A stretch of 17,941 nt of DNA, from contig VBJR01000096.1 of the NCBI GenBank assembly GCA_005880175.1, positions 1-17,941 of the forward strand. The letters are read 5' to 3'. Source of the stretch: Chloroflexota bacterium. Its GTDB lineage: Bacteria; Chloroflexota; Dormibacteria; Dormibacterales; Dormibacteraceae. The notes below the pieces were generated by a model that searched no databases, was not told the origin of the DNA, and worked only from the letters and a program-made list of their open reading frames with translations. Shown here in pieces: positions 6,034 to 14,567 of the stretch; positions within the stretch are counted from its first letter, which is position 1, and every line of letters begins with the position of its first letter. The translations under genes were made by a program, and so were the position numbers.

Positions 6034-7215
6034 AGTATTTGCCGGGCAACGACTGGTGTCCCCGGTCGCCGCCACCAGCACGCCGGCGAGGAACAGGCCC
6101 GCGGCGGCGACGTCGAGCGCGCCGGACGGCCCCACGGCTCCGAACAGGGCACCCGCCCCCGCGGCGCCGGCCAGCTGGCCCAGGTCCGCCGAGATCCGGT
6201 ATCCGGAGATGGCCGCCGTCCGGTCGGCGGCCAGGTCCACCACCATCGCCGCCGGCACCACGACCACGCTGCCCACCGTCACTCCGATCGCCGCGCAGCA
6301 GATGACGAACGGGCCCAGGCCCGCGGCCCGCCCGGTCAGGACCAGCACCCCGGCGCCCCACACCAGCGCCGGCAGCAGGCCCCACAGCCGTCCCACGCGG
6401 TCGCTGGCGCGGCCGGCGAGCGACATCGCGATGATGTTCGACACCGCCAGCACCGACAGGGCCGCGCTCAGCGCCGGCACCGGCAGGCCGAGGCGGTCGG
6501 TGGCCAGAAGCGGGATCATCGTGAAGGGGATGCCGACCTGCACCGCCTGGCCGAACGCCCCCAGCAGCAGCACGGCCCCCAGCCTCGGGCGCGCCAGCAG
6601 GCCCAGCGGGGGCAGCGCCAACCGGGGCCGCAGGCCCGTCGGCATCGAGGGCAGGCCAAGCCGGCACAGGACCGCCGCGACCAGGTTGGTGAGCGCGCAG
6701 ACCGCGAACGCGGCCCGCAGGCCGTCGAGCCCGGGCCGGACCTCCGACACCACCGCGCTCAGCAGCGGTCCGGACGCGACCCCCAGGAAGAAGGCCATGT
6801 TGAAGGCGCCCACCGCCCGCCCCTCGCGGCCCGGCTCCGACATGCGGACGGCGGCCTGGAGGCCGCCGGTCATGAAGAGGGCGGCGCCGGCGCCCTGGAA
6901 GACGCGGGCCGCCACCATCCACGCGTAGGTGGGCGCGGCGGCGGACGCCAGCGACCCCACCCCGAAGATGGCCAGCGCCAGGCTGATCGACAGCCGGCTG
7001 TCGAGGCTGGGCACCACCCGGGTGCCCAGCACGTCCACCACCAGGAGCGAGACCGAGATCGACGCCACCGCCACACCCGCCGCGGTGTCCGAGGCGCCCA
7101 GCGCCTTCGCGTAGACGGCGGTCAGGGAGCCCGTCATGCCCATGCCCAGGCCGGCGACCGTGAGGGAGACGTGGAAGCGGCTGATCCTGCCGCCGGCCCG
7201 GGCCCACGGGGTCAC
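5995..7215 (-). CDS. Major facilitator superfamily (MFS) transporter
   Basis: A 406-aa polytopic membrane protein with about 12 hydrophobic helices in two halves. Seen: an N-terminal helix LTVAGLGMGMTGSLTAVYA, FQGAGAALFMTGGLQAAV, GAFNMAFFLGVASGPLLSAV (helix 5 region with a Gly-Pro turn), a basic cytoplasmic loop, and the conserved mid-protein loop GRASDRVGR. This is the usual drug/metabolite exporter size. It starts at a GTG that overlaps the stop of the AtzG-like gene (GTGA), so translation is probably coupled. The last ~20 residues (after AATGDTSRCPAN) are atypical and overlap palindromic site B, so the 3' end may have been rearranged. Likely role by context: efflux of a product or substrate of the amidases; direction and substrate are inference. 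Confidence 0.88.
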   Translation of the reverse strand: MTPWARAGGRISRFHVSLTVAGLGMGMTGSLTAVYAKALGASDTAAGVAVASISVSLLVVDVLGTRVVPSLDSRLSISLALAIFGVGSLASAAAPTYAWMVAARVFQGAGAALFMTGGLQAAVRMSEPGREGRAVGAFNMAFFLGVASGPLLSAVVSEVRPGLDGLRAAFAVCALTNLVAAVLCRLGLPSMPTGLRPRLALPPLGLLARPRLGAVLLLGAFGQAVQVGIPFTMIPLLATDRLGLPVPALSAALSVLAVSNIIAMSLAGRASDRVGRLWGLLPALVWGAGVLVLTGRAAGLGPFVICCAAIGVTVGSVVVVPAAMVVDLAADRTAAISGYRISADLGQLAGAAGAGALFGAVGPSGALDVAAAGLFLAGVLVAATGDTSRCPANTVQVPAEGPLRRA

Positions 7216-7412
7216 CCCCAGTCACTGAAGACGGGGCTGACCTCGAAGTGCAGCGCCGGCGACTCGTAGCGAGCCTCGGCCACCGCGTACAGCCTCTCGA
7301 CGCCCGCCTTCAGCGCGGGGTAGGCGGCGGCCAGCGTCGCGATCTCCGACTCGCTCGCCGGCAGCCCGGCCTCACCCAGCAGCGTCCTCACGACCGTCTC
7401 CGCGTCACTCAT
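7212..7412 (-). CDS. AtzG/GatC-like small amidase-associated protein (66 aa)
   Basis: A 66-aa protein, MSDAETVVRTLLGEAGLPAS then ESEIATLAAAYPALKAGVERLY, ending with a strand-like FEVSPVFSDWG. The helix pattern (a start of the form LLxxAGLxxSExE, then LAAAYPALxxxxxxLY) fits the small subunits encoded next to amidase-signature enzymes, such as AtzG beside AtzE (Pfam AtzG-like, formerly DUF4089) and more distantly GatC. In those systems the small protein wraps around and stabilises the amidase. The ATG has GAGGAG 6 bases upstream. It lies 13 bp after the second amidase and its stop overlaps the MFS start. Which of the two amidases it would bind is unknown. Confidence 0.65.
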   Translation of the reverse strand: MSDAETVVRTLLGEAGLPASESEIATLAAAYPALKAGVERLYAVAEARYESPALHFEVSPVFSDWG

Positions 7413-7425
7413 CCCGTTCTCCTCG

Positions 7426-8856
7426 TCAAGCTCGGACGGCGACCGCGGCCGCCTCCGAGACCAGCGGCGGCACGCGCAGGTGCCAGTCGGTGACCCCCTG
7501 GTAGGCGTCGCCGGCGTTCAGCACCAGGGACTCCTCGAAGGGCCGGCCGGCGATCTGGAGCGAGAGCGGCAGGCCCTCCGCCGTGAACCCCATGGGGACC
7601 GACAGCGCCGGGCTGCCGGTCGCGTTCCAGTACCCCGTGAACATCGTCTCCAGCAGCGTGTCCAGGCTGGCCAGCTCGTCGTGGTCGTCGTACCGGAGCG
7701 CACCGGTGCCGGCCGTGGGCGCGACGACCAGGTCGACCTCCCGGTAGAGCTCCTGGAGCGCCCGCTGCGCCACCCTCCGGACGCGCTGGGCCTGGACGTA
7801 GTCGGCCCCGGAGACCAGGGCGCCCCGCGCGGCGAAGAGCCGCGTCCCCGCGAAGAAGTCCTCCCAGCGGGTGCGCAGGTCCGCCATCTGGTAGGCCAGC
7901 CCCTCCGCGTAGGCCGTCAGCATCGTGGCGACCAGCATCTCGTCCCAGTACGGGAGCGACACCTCGACCACGCTGGCCCCCAGCTGCTCCAGCGCCGACA
8001 CCGCCGCCTCGAAGCAGCCCGCCAGGGCCGGGTCCGCCTGGTCGGGGAAGTGATGGACCCGGTCCACGCCCACGCGCACCCCGCGCAGGTCGCCGCCGAG
8101 GGCGCGCACGTAGTCCGCCACCGGCACGTCGGCCGACTCCGGGTCGCTCGGGTGGTGGCCGGCCAGGACCCGCAGCATCGCGGCGCAGTCCCAGGCCGAC
8201 CGTGCCAGCGGTCCCACGTGGTCGAGGCTGTAGCCGATTGGCGTGCAGCCGGACTTCGGCACGCGGCCGAAGGTCGCCTTCAGCCCGCTGACGCCGCAGT
8301 AGGCGGCGGGGCAGCGGATGCTCCCCCCCGTGTCGGTCCCGATCCCCGCCAGGAACATGCCCGCGGCGATGCCGCTGCCGGTGCCCGAGCTGGAGCCGCC
8401 GGGCCACGTGCCCGTGTCCCATGGGTTGCGCGGGATCGGGAACGGCTTGGCCGGGTCCGGCATGCCGCAGGCGAACTCCATGGTCGTCACCTTGCCGGTG
8501 ATGACCGCGCCGGCGGCCCGCAGCCGCGAGACGATCGGGGCGTCCCGGCCGGCGCCCCACGCGGGGTCGAGGACCAGGCTCTGGGCCGTGGTCGGCCCCT
8601 CGCTGGCGGCCAGGATGTCCTTCACGGCCACCGGGATGCCCTGGAGCGGGCCGTGGTCGATCCCCGCGGCCAGCGCGGCGTCGGCGGCACGCGCCGCCGC
8701 CAGGGCCTGCTCGTCGAAGCGGACAAGGTAGGTCCCCAGCCGCGCGTCCAGGCGGTCCGCGCAGGCCAGCATCCCGGTCGTGAGCTCGACGCTGCTGAGC
8801 TCGCGCCCGCGCAGCATCCCCGCCGCCTCCCTGACGGTGAGCGGAACCTCGGTCAT
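7426..8856 (-). CDS. Amidase (amidase-signature family), copy 1
   Basis: A 476-aa amidase-signature enzyme of the GatA/AtzE type. The Ser-cisSer-Lys triad is complete: Lys79 in GIPVAVKD, cis-Ser155 in PGGSSSGTGSG and nucleophile Ser179 in GTDTGGSIRCPA, with the family's 24-residue Ser-Ser spacing. The C-terminal ALSVPMGF and GLPLSLQIAGRPFEE blocks are also typical. It hydrolyses a carboxamide to acid and ammonia (or amine); the substrate is unknown. GAGAGGAGG lies 7 bases before the ATG. It is a close paralogue of the amidase just upstream (8888-10315), 31 bp away, with the triad at the same residue numbers. It has no signal peptide, so it should act in the cytoplasm on imported substrate. 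It may pair with the small protein encoded next. Confidence 0.92.
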   Translation of the reverse strand: MTEVPLTVREAAGMLRGRELSSVELTTGMLACADRLDARLGTYLVRFDEQALAAARAADAALAAGIDHGPLQGIPVAVKDILAASEGPTTAQSLVLDPAWGAGRDAPIVSRLRAAGAVITGKVTTMEFACGMPDPAKPFPIPRNPWDTGTWPGGSSSGTGSGIAAGMFLAGIGTDTGGSIRCPAAYCGVSGLKATFGRVPKSGCTPIGYSLDHVGPLARSAWDCAAMLRVLAGHHPSDPESADVPVADYVRALGGDLRGVRVGVDRVHHFPDQADPALAGCFEAAVSALEQLGASVVEVSLPYWDEMLVATMLTAYAEGLAYQMADLRTRWEDFFAGTRLFAARGALVSGADYVQAQRVRRVAQRALQELYREVDLVVAPTAGTGALRYDDHDELASLDTLLETMFTGYWNATGSPALSVPMGFTAEGLPLSLQIAGRPFEESLVLNAGDAYQGVTDWHLRVPPLVSEAAAVAVRA

Positions 8857-8887
8857 CGTGTCGCCTCCTCTCTTTGCGGGCGCGGCA

Positions 8888-10315
8888 TCACGCGGCCACC
8901 TCGACCTCGGCGACGAGCGGCGGCACGCGCAGGTGCCAGTCCGTCACGCGCTGGAGGGCCTCGCCCACCCTGAACAGCCCGGCCTCCTCGAAGGGCCGGC
9001 CGGCGATCTGCAGGGACAGCGGGAGCCGCGCCTGCGTGAACCCCATGGGCACCACCAGGGCCGGGTTGCCCGCCGCGTTCCAGTACGGCGTGAAGATGCC
9101 CCGGATGAGCTGGTCGATCCCGACCAGCCGGTCCTCCTCGTCGTAGGTGATGGCCCCGCCGGACGCCGTGGGCCCGACGACGACGTCCACGGTGGCGAAC
9201 AGCTCCCCCAGCGACCGCTGGACCGCGCGCCGGACACGGTGCGCCTGCACCACGTCGGCACCGGACAGGACCGCGCCCCGGGCCAGCAGCGCCCGCGACG
9301 CGAGGAAGTACTCGTCCCAGCGCGGCCGCAGGTCCTGGCGGTGGTAGGCCGCGCCCTCGGCCGCCAGGATCAGCATGGTCGCCGTGCTCAGCTCCGCCCA
9401 GCAGGGCAGCGAGACGTCCACCAGCGTGGCGCCCAGGCGCTCCAGCTCGCCGATCGCCGCGTCGAAGCACGGGCCGAGCTCGGGGTCGGCGTCAGCCGGG
9501 AAGTGGTGCTCGCGGTCGACCCCCACGCGCACCCCGGCCAGGCTCCCCGCCCCCTCGAGAGCGCCGAGGTAGTCCGGCACCGGCGCCGCCGCGGAGTCGG
9601 GGTCGCTGGGGTGGTGGCCCGCCATCACCTGGAGCATGGCCGCGCAGTCCCAGGCCGACCGGGCGAGCGGGCCGACGTGGTCCAGGCTGTAGCCGAGCGG
9701 AGCGCACCCCGACTTCGGGACCCGGCCGAAGGTGGCCTTCAGGCCGCTGATGCCGCAGTAGGCGGCCGGCATGCGGATGCTGCCGCCGGTGTCGGTGCCC
9801 ACGCCGGCCAGGAACAGGCCGGCCGCGACGCCGCTGCCGGTCCCGGAGCTGGAGCCGCCCGGGTAGGCGCGCAGGTCCCACGGGTTGCGCGGGATGGGGA
9901 ACGGCTTGGTCGGGTCGGGCAGGCCGCACGCGAACTCCGCGGTCGTCGTCTTCCCGGTGATGACGGCTCCCGCCCCGCGCAGCCGGGCGACGACGGGGGC
10001 GTCCCTCCCGGCGCCCCAGGCCCGGTCGAGGACCAGGCTCTGGGCGGTGGTCGGCCCCTCTCTGGCGGCCAGGATGTCCTTCACGGCGACCGGGACGCCG
10101 TGCAGCGGGCCGCGGTCGATGCCGGCCGCCAGCTCGGCGTCGGCGGCGGCGGCCGCCGCCAGCGCCCGCTCGTCGAACCGGGCCAGGTAGGTGCCCAGCC
10201 GGCCGTCCAGGCGGTCGGCGCGGGCCAGCACCGCCCGGGTCAGCTCGACGCTGCTCAGCTCGCCCGCCCGGAGCCGGGCGGCCGCGTCCTTCACGGTGAG
10301 CGGGATGGCGGCCAC
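8888..10315 (-). CDS. Amidase (amidase-signature family), copy 2
   Basis: A 475-aa amidase with the full triad at Lys79 (GVPVAVKD), Ser155 (PGGSSSGTGSG) and Ser179 (GTDTGGSIRMPA). It aligns with copy 1 along its whole length, with differences concentrated near residues 145-152 and in the C-terminal half (for example PTASGGAITYDEED against PTAGTGALRYDDHD). That region helps shape the substrate pocket in this family, so the two may differ in substrate. It starts at a GTG only 3 bases after the binding-protein stop, so translation is probably coupled. A tandem duplication followed by divergence is the simplest origin. No lesion seen. Confidence 0.92.
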   Translation of the reverse strand: MAAIPLTVKDAAARLRAGELSSVELTRAVLARADRLDGRLGTYLARFDERALAAAAAADAELAAGIDRGPLHGVPVAVKDILAAREGPTTAQSLVLDRAWGAGRDAPVVARLRGAGAVITGKTTTAEFACGLPDPTKPFPIPRNPWDLRAYPGGSSSGTGSGVAAGLFLAGVGTDTGGSIRMPAAYCGISGLKATFGRVPKSGCAPLGYSLDHVGPLARSAWDCAAMLQVMAGHHPSDPDSAAAPVPDYLGALEGAGSLAGVRVGVDREHHFPADADPELGPCFDAAIGELERLGATLVDVSLPCWAELSTATMLILAAEGAAYHRQDLRPRWDEYFLASRALLARGAVLSGADVVQAHRVRRAVQRSLGELFATVDVVVGPTASGGAITYDEEDRLVGIDQLIRGIFTPYWNAAGNPALVVPMGFTQARLPLSLQIAGRPFEEAGLFRVGEALQRVTDWHLRVPPLVAEVEVAA

Positions 10316-10318
10316 GGC

Positions 10319-11905
10319 TCAGCCCACCCACGTCCTGGTCAGGTCGATGAACCACGAGCGCGTCATCACGAACCCGTGGACGTTGGCCGCCAGCACGGGG
10401 GGATTGAGGTCGTTGACGACCAGGAGCCAGGGCGCGTCCTGCTCCAGCTGGCCGTTGAGCTGCGTGTAGACCTTGTCGCGCAGGGCGGGGTCGAGCTGGC
10501 TGCGGGCCTGGGCCAGCAGCGCGTCGACCTGGGGATCGTCGAGGTGGCCGACGTTGACCGGCGACGTGCTGGAGAAGAACGTGTTCCACAGCGACAGGAA
10601 CACGAAGCCGAGGGAGATGTTGATGGCGTCGGCGCCGCCCGGGATGCGCCCGTTGAAGTAGTCGCCGAGCATGGACGACCACTCGACGGGCTGGAGCTTG
10701 ACCCGGATGCCGACCTTGGCCAGGTCCTGCTGGAGGGCCTCGTTCATCGGGATCGGGATCATGTTCCCGGAGCCGCTGGTCGGGAACGACAGCGTGGTGT
10801 CGAAGCCGTTCGGGTAGCCCGCCTGGGCGAGCAGCTGCCTGGCCCTGGCCGGGTCGTAGCGGTAGAGGTTGAGGCCGGGGTCGTAGCCGTGGTCGTCCCG
10901 CGGGGCGTACTGGTAGGCCGGCGCGCCCGTGCCCTTGAGCAGGTCGCTGACCATCGACTGCCGGTTGATGGCGTAGTTGGCCGCCTGGCGCACCAGCACG
11001 TTGTCCCAGGGCTTCTTCGTCATGTCGAGGACCCACGGCCAGATGTGGCTGTAGGAGTTGGTCAGCACCTGATAGCCGGCCGAGCGCAGCGACGGCACGT
11101 CGTCGGGGACCGGCACCTCGATCCAGTTGACCTCGCCCGCGCGCAGCGCCGCGACACGCGCGGCGGCGTCGGGCATCGGCCGCAGGATGACCTTGTCCAG
11201 CCTGGGGGCGCCGCCCCAGTAGCTCGCGTTCCGGACCATGACCAGGCGCTGGCCGGGGACCATCGACTGCAGGATGAACGGCCCGGTCCCGGATGGATGC
11301 TGGGCGAACCCGTCGTTGCCCAGCTTCTTGATCGCGGTCGGGCTGCCCATCGGGAGCACGGCCAGGTCGTCGGGCAGGTAGGAGAGGGGGCCGTCCGTGT
11401 CGATCTCGAACGTCATGTCGTCGACCTTCCGCCACGACCTGATCCCCACCAGCAGCAGGCCGGCCTCGGAGTTGAGCGCCGGGTAGTAGTAGGGGCTGCT
11501 CTTGTTCAGGTAGCGGTCGAAGTTGAACACCGCCGCGTCGGCGTTCCACGGCGTCCCGTCGCTGAACCGGACGTTCGGGCGCATGGTGAAGGTCCACGCG
11601 CTGCCGTCGCCGTTGTGGGTCCACGAGCTGGCCAGCCCGGGGATGAGCGCCGGCGACCGGTCGCTGTGGGTGAGGTCCCACTTGGTCAGCCCGTCGTAGA
11701 GCTGCATGCCGACGAACCGGATGCCCTCGCCGCCCTCGCTCTGGGCCATGTCGGTGTCGGTGCCGGGCAGGTTGGTCGCCGTCATGCCGATGACCAGCGT
11801 CCCGCCGGAGCTGTCGGCGCTGGAGGTGGAGTTGGAGGCGGCCGGCCCTCCTCCGCAGGCGGCGAGCGCGACGAGCCCGAGGAGCGCCGCGGCAAGGTTT
11901 CTCAT
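10319..11905 (-). CDS. ABC transporter solute-binding lipoprotein, family 5 (Dpp/Opp type)
   Basis: A 528-aa extracellular binding protein. It begins with a lipoprotein signal ([17 protein letters not shown]; lipobox LAAC, Cys17) followed by a Gly/Ser-rich linker, so it should be anchored to the outer face of the membrane. The body is SBP family 5: GGEGIRFVGMQLYDGLTKWD, a SDRSPALIPGLASSW block, FTMRPNVRFSDGTPWNADAAVF, and PSGTGPFILQSM, all standard landmarks of peptide/nickel/opine binding proteins. It captures the transported compound and delivers it to the two permeases. Its ATG overlaps the stop of the ATPase gene (ATGA). The adjacent amidases suggest the ligand is an amide or peptide-like compound; the ligand itself cannot be read from sequence. 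Confidence 0.93.
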   Translation of the reverse strand: MRNLAAALLGLVALAACGGGPAASNSTSSADSSGGTLVIGMTATNLPGTDTDMAQSEGGEGIRFVGMQLYDGLTKWDLTHSDRSPALIPGLASSWTHNGDGSAWTFTMRPNVRFSDGTPWNADAAVFNFDRYLNKSSPYYYPALNSEAGLLLVGIRSWRKVDDMTFEIDTDGPLSYLPDDLAVLPMGSPTAIKKLGNDGFAQHPSGTGPFILQSMVPGQRLVMVRNASYWGGAPRLDKVILRPMPDAAARVAALRAGEVNWIEVPVPDDVPSLRSAGYQVLTNSYSHIWPWVLDMTKKPWDNVLVRQAANYAINRQSMVSDLLKGTGAPAYQYAPRDDHGYDPGLNLYRYDPARARQLLAQAGYPNGFDTTLSFPTSGSGNMIPIPMNEALQQDLAKVGIRVKLQPVEWSSMLGDYFNGRIPGGADAINISLGFVFLSLWNTFFSSTSPVNVGHLDDPQVDALLAQARSQLDPALRDKVYTQLNGQLEQDAPWLLVVNDLNPPVLAANVHGFVMTRSWFIDLTRTWVG

Positions 11906-12858
11906 GGGGTTCCTCCGTTGGGTGTGGGCGGCGTCATCGCCGGGTGGTGGACGCAGGCGGCGCGGTGCCCGGGCTGGACCTCGACCAGGGGCGGCGCGGC
12001 CTCGGCGCAGCGTGGGACCGCGCCGGGGCAGCGCGTGCGGAAGTGGCAGCCCGAGGGCGGGTTGCGCGGGCTCGGCGGCTCGCCCTGCGCGTGGGCGCGG
12101 CCCCGGCCGCGGCCGGGCAGGGAGCCGAACAGTGCCTGCGTGTACGGGTGGAGGGGATGGGCCATCACCTCCGCGGCCGGTCCGGTCTCCACGACCCGCC
12201 CCAGGTACATGACGGCCACTCGCTCGGCGACGTGCTCCACGACCGCGAGGTCGTGCGAGATGAACAGGTAGGACACGCCGGCCTGCGCCTGGATGCCCGT
12301 GAGCAGGTTGAGGACCTCGGCCTGGACGCTCTTGTCGAGCGCCGAGACCGCCTCGTCGCAGACGACCAGGCGGGGCTCGGTGGCCAGTGCGCGGGCGATG
12401 GCGACCCGCTGCGCCTGCCCGCCCGACAGCTCGTGCGGGTAGCTGGCCAGGTGGCCGGGCGCCAGGCCGACGCGAGCGAACAGCTCGCGCACCCGCTCCC
12501 CCCGCCGGGGCTGCCGCCAGCCGTGGGCGCGCAGGTTGAAGGCGACCGCCTCGCCGGCCGTCAGGCGGGGGTTGAGCGACGTCCGCGGGTCCTGGGGCAC
12601 GACCTGGAGGCGTGCACGGAGGCGGCGCAGGGCACGGCCCCGCGTGCTCAGGAGGTCCAGGCCCTCGAAGCGGAGGTCGCCGGAGTCGGGGTCCGTGAGC
12701 CGGAGCACGATGCGGCCGGTCGTGGACTTGCCGCAGCCCGACTCACCGACCAGGCCGAGGGTCTCGCCGGCGGCGATGTCCAGGTCGACTCCGTCGACCG
12801 CCCGCACGCCGTTCGAGAACGTCTTGCGGAGCGCCCGCGCCTCCAGCACCGCGCTCAT
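11902..12858 (-). CDS. DppF-like ATPase unit with its own likely start (318 aa)
   Basis: The second ATPase unit is complete on its own: ATG at 12858 ([20 protein letters not shown]), Walker [10 protein letters not shown] (residues 38-46), Q-loop [14 protein letters not shown], signature LSGGQAQR, Walker [14 protein letters not shown]-loop SHD. The C-terminal oligopeptide-transporter domain is intact with its cysteines ([15 protein letters not shown], later AACVHHP). Length and order match DppF/OppF. The ATG overlaps an out-of-frame TGA that would end the original DppD-like gene. It can be made either as the C-terminal half of the 616-aa fusion or by initiation here. Its stop overlaps the start of the binding-protein gene. 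Confidence 0.8.
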   Translation of the reverse strand: MSAVLEARALRKTFSNGVRAVDGVDLDIAAGETLGLVGESGCGKSTTGRIVLRLTDPDSGDLRFEGLDLLSTRGRALRRLRARLQVVPQDPRTSLNPRLTAGEAVAFNLRAHGWRQPRRGERVRELFARVGLAPGHLASYPHELSGGQAQRVAIARALATEPRLVVCDEAVSALDKSVQAEVLNLLTGIQAQAGVSYLFISHDLAVVEHVAERVAVMYLGRVVETGPAAEVMAHPLHPYTQALFGSLPGRGRGRAHAQGEPPSPRNPPSGCHFRTRCPGAVPRCAEAAPPLVEVQPGHRAACVHHPAMTPPTPNGGTP

Positions 12859-13752
12859 GCCGTCCTCCGCACGGCGAGCGGGCGGTGGCAGGCGACCAGG
12901 ATCGCGGCGCCGGTCCGCTCCAGGTCGGACGCCCGGGATCGGGCGCAGCGCCCCCCTGGGGACGTCCGGCCGCGGCTGGGCCTCCAGAAGCGCCGAGGTG
13001 TAGGGGTGGGCGGGGGTGCCCAGCACCGCGTCGACCGGCCCCAGCTCCACGAACCGGCCCGCGTACATGACCGCCACGTCGTCCGCCATCTGCTCGGCCA
13101 CCCCGACGTCGTGGGTGACCATCACCAGCGCCATGCCCAGCCGCTCCTGCAGCTCGGTCAGCAGGTCGAGGATCTGCGCCTGGACGGTGACGTCCAGCGC
13201 GGTGGTGGGCTCGTCCGCGATCAGCACCTGCGGCCCGCAGGAGATGGCGATCGCGATCGCGATGCGCTGGCGCATGCCGCCGGAGAGCTGGTGCGGGTAG
13301 CTGGCCGCCACCTGCTCGGGGTCCGCGATGTGGACGCGCCGGAGCAGCGCGACGGCCTGCTCCCGCGCGGCGGCCCGGGACCCGGCCCGCCCGTGGTGGC
13401 GGAGCACCTCAGAGAGCTGCGCTCCGACGCGGCGGAGCGGGTCCAGGGCGCCGGTGGCGTCCTGCGGGATGAGCGCGACGCGCGCGCCCCTGAGCTCGTT
13501 CATGCGCCGCTCGTCGAGGCCCAGGAGCTCGGTGCCGCCCAGCCGGACCTCGCCGGCCAGCGCGGCGGCCCGCCCGTGCAGGCGCAGGATGGAGCGAGCG
13601 GTGACCGACTTGCCGCTCCCGCTCTCGCCGACGATGACGAGGGTGCGCCCGGCCTCCACGGAGAACGAGACGCCCCGCACCACCTGGACCTCCCCTCCGG
13701 GGACGCGGAAGCTCACGCGGAGGCCGTCCACGGCCAGCGCCGGGTCAGGCAT
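11902..13752 (-). CDS. Fused Dpp/Opp-type ABC ATPases (DppD-like plus DppF-like, 616 aa)
   Basis: From the ATG at 13752 a single open frame runs through two ATPase units. The first (13752 to about 12930) has Walker A GESGSGKS (residues 42-49), signature LSGGMRQR, Walker [13 protein letters not shown] and the H-loop THD. It reaches RPIPG, where a DppD protein normally continues into a Cys-rich oligopeptide-transporter tail; that tail is absent. After PIPG an unrelated linker ([19 protein letters not shown]) leads straight into the second unit at 12858. In another frame the end of a normal DppD tail survives ([19 protein letters not shown]) and stops at an ATGA overlap with 12858. So a deletion probably removed the Cys-rich part and fused the genes. 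Double ATPases such as GsiA exist, so the product could still work. The ATG overlaps the permease stop by one base (TGATG). Confidence 0.75.
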   Translation of the reverse strand: MPDPALAVDGLRVSFRVPGGEVQVVRGVSFSVEAGRTLVIVGESGSGKSVTARSILRLHGRAAALAGEVRLGGTELLGLDERRMNELRGARVALIPQDATGALDPLRRVGAQLSEVLRHHGRAGSRAAAREQAVALLRRVHIADPEQVAASYPHQLSGGMRQRIAIAIAISCGPQVLIADEPTTALDVTVQAQILDLLTELQERLGMALVMVTHDVGVAEQMADDVAVMYAGRFVELGPVDAVLGTPAHPYTSALLEAQPRPDVPRGALRPIPGVRPGADRRRDPGRLPPPARRAEDGMSAVLEARALRKTFSNGVRAVDGVDLDIAAGETLGLVGESGCGKSTTGRIVLRLTDPDSGDLRFEGLDLLSTRGRALRRLRARLQVVPQDPRTSLNPRLTAGEAVAFNLRAHGWRQPRRGERVRELFARVGLAPGHLASYPHELSGGQAQRVAIARALATEPRLVVCDEAVSALDKSVQAEVLNLLTGIQAQAGVSYLFISHDLAVVEHVAERVAVMYLGRVVETGPAAEVMAHPLHPYTQALFGSLPGRGRGRAHAQGEPPSPRNPPSGCHFRTRCPGAVPRCAEAAPPLVEVQPGHRAACVHHPAMTPPTPNGGTP

Positions 13753-14567
13753 CAGCTCACCTCCATGCGGTGGTCGAGGAGCCCGCGCAGGCTGTCCCCC
13801 GCCACGTTGAAGACGACCGCCACCACGAGGATCAGCGCGGCCGGCTCGAGCAGCAGCACCGGGTCGTTGAAGATGAACTGGCGCAGGTCGTTGACCATCA
13901 GGCCCAGCTCGGCGGACGGCGGCGCGATGCCCAGGCCCAGGAAGCTCAGGCCGGCCGCGTAGATGATCGAGAGGCCGATCAGCGACGAGCAGTAGACGAC
14001 GATCCCGGGGGCGACGTTGGGGAGCACCTGGCGGACGACGATCGCCGGCCAGCCGGCGCCGCTGGCCCGGGCGGCCAGCATGAAGTCCGCGCCCCGCAGC
14101 CGCGCCGCCTCCGTCTCGGCGATGCGCGCGACGGGCGGCACCAGGATGATGGACAGGGCGATCACGGCGTTGGACAGCCCGGAGCCGAGCGCGGCCGCGA
14201 TCGCGATGGCCAGCAGCACGGCCGGGAAGGCGTAGAAGACGTCGAGGGTCCGCATGACGACGTCGTGCAGCCAGTGCGTGGTGAGCCCGGCGACCAGGCC
14301 CAGCGTGCCGCCAGCCAGGGCGGCGACACCGACGGGCAGCAGGCCCGAGAGCAGCGACGGGCGGAGGCCCCACAGGAGGCGGCTCAGCAGGTCGCGGCCC
14401 TGGCCGTCGGTCCCGAGCGGGTGGCCCGGGGTGCCGGGCGGCAGCAGGCGCTGACCGAGGCTGCCCACGGTGGGGTCCTGCAGGTGCAGCAGCGGGACGG
14501 CGAGGGCGAGCAGGCAGATCGCGGCCACCAGGCCGACCGACACTTTCGTGGTCATCGGGTACCTCAT
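13752..14567 (-). CDS. ABC transporter permease, DppC-like
   Basis: A 271-aa inner-membrane permease. The N-terminal helix (VGLVAAICLLALAVPLL) is followed by a periplasmic-type segment with GTPGHPLGTDGQGRDLLSRLLWG, the signature of the DppC/OppC family. Then come five more hydrophobic helices and the cytoplasmic coupling region EAARLRGADFMLAARASGAG, which contacts the ATPases. GLSFLGLGIAPPSAELGLMV near the end is also typical. The ATG at 14567 overlaps the stop of the first permease (ATGA); a second in-frame ATG at 14554 is possible. It forms the membrane channel with the DppB-like protein. Confidence 0.92.
   Translation of the reverse strand: MRYPMTTKVSVGLVAAICLLALAVPLLHLQDPTVGSLGQRLLPPGTPGHPLGTDGQGRDLLSRLLWGLRPSLLSGLLPVGVAALAGGTLGLVAGLTTHWLHDVVMRTLDVFYAFPAVLLAIAIAAALGSGLSNAVIALSIILVPPVARIAETEAARLRGADFMLAARASGAGWPAIVVRQVLPNVAPGIVVYCSSLIGLSIIYAAGLSFLGLGIAPPSAELGLMVNDLRQFIFNDPVLLLEPAALILVVAVVFNVAGDSLRGLLDHRMEVS

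Noticed and set aside
5822..7269. Long plus-strand and minus-strand frames over the MFS gene
   Set aside because: Low-complexity Arg/Ala/Pro/Gln shadows of the MFS gene; only the 406-aa frame has membrane helices and MFS motifs.
8780..12271. A 1163-codon open frame on the plus strand
   Set aside because: Antisense shadow of the two amidases, the binding protein and the second ATPase; Arg/Gly/Pro-rich composition and no domain.
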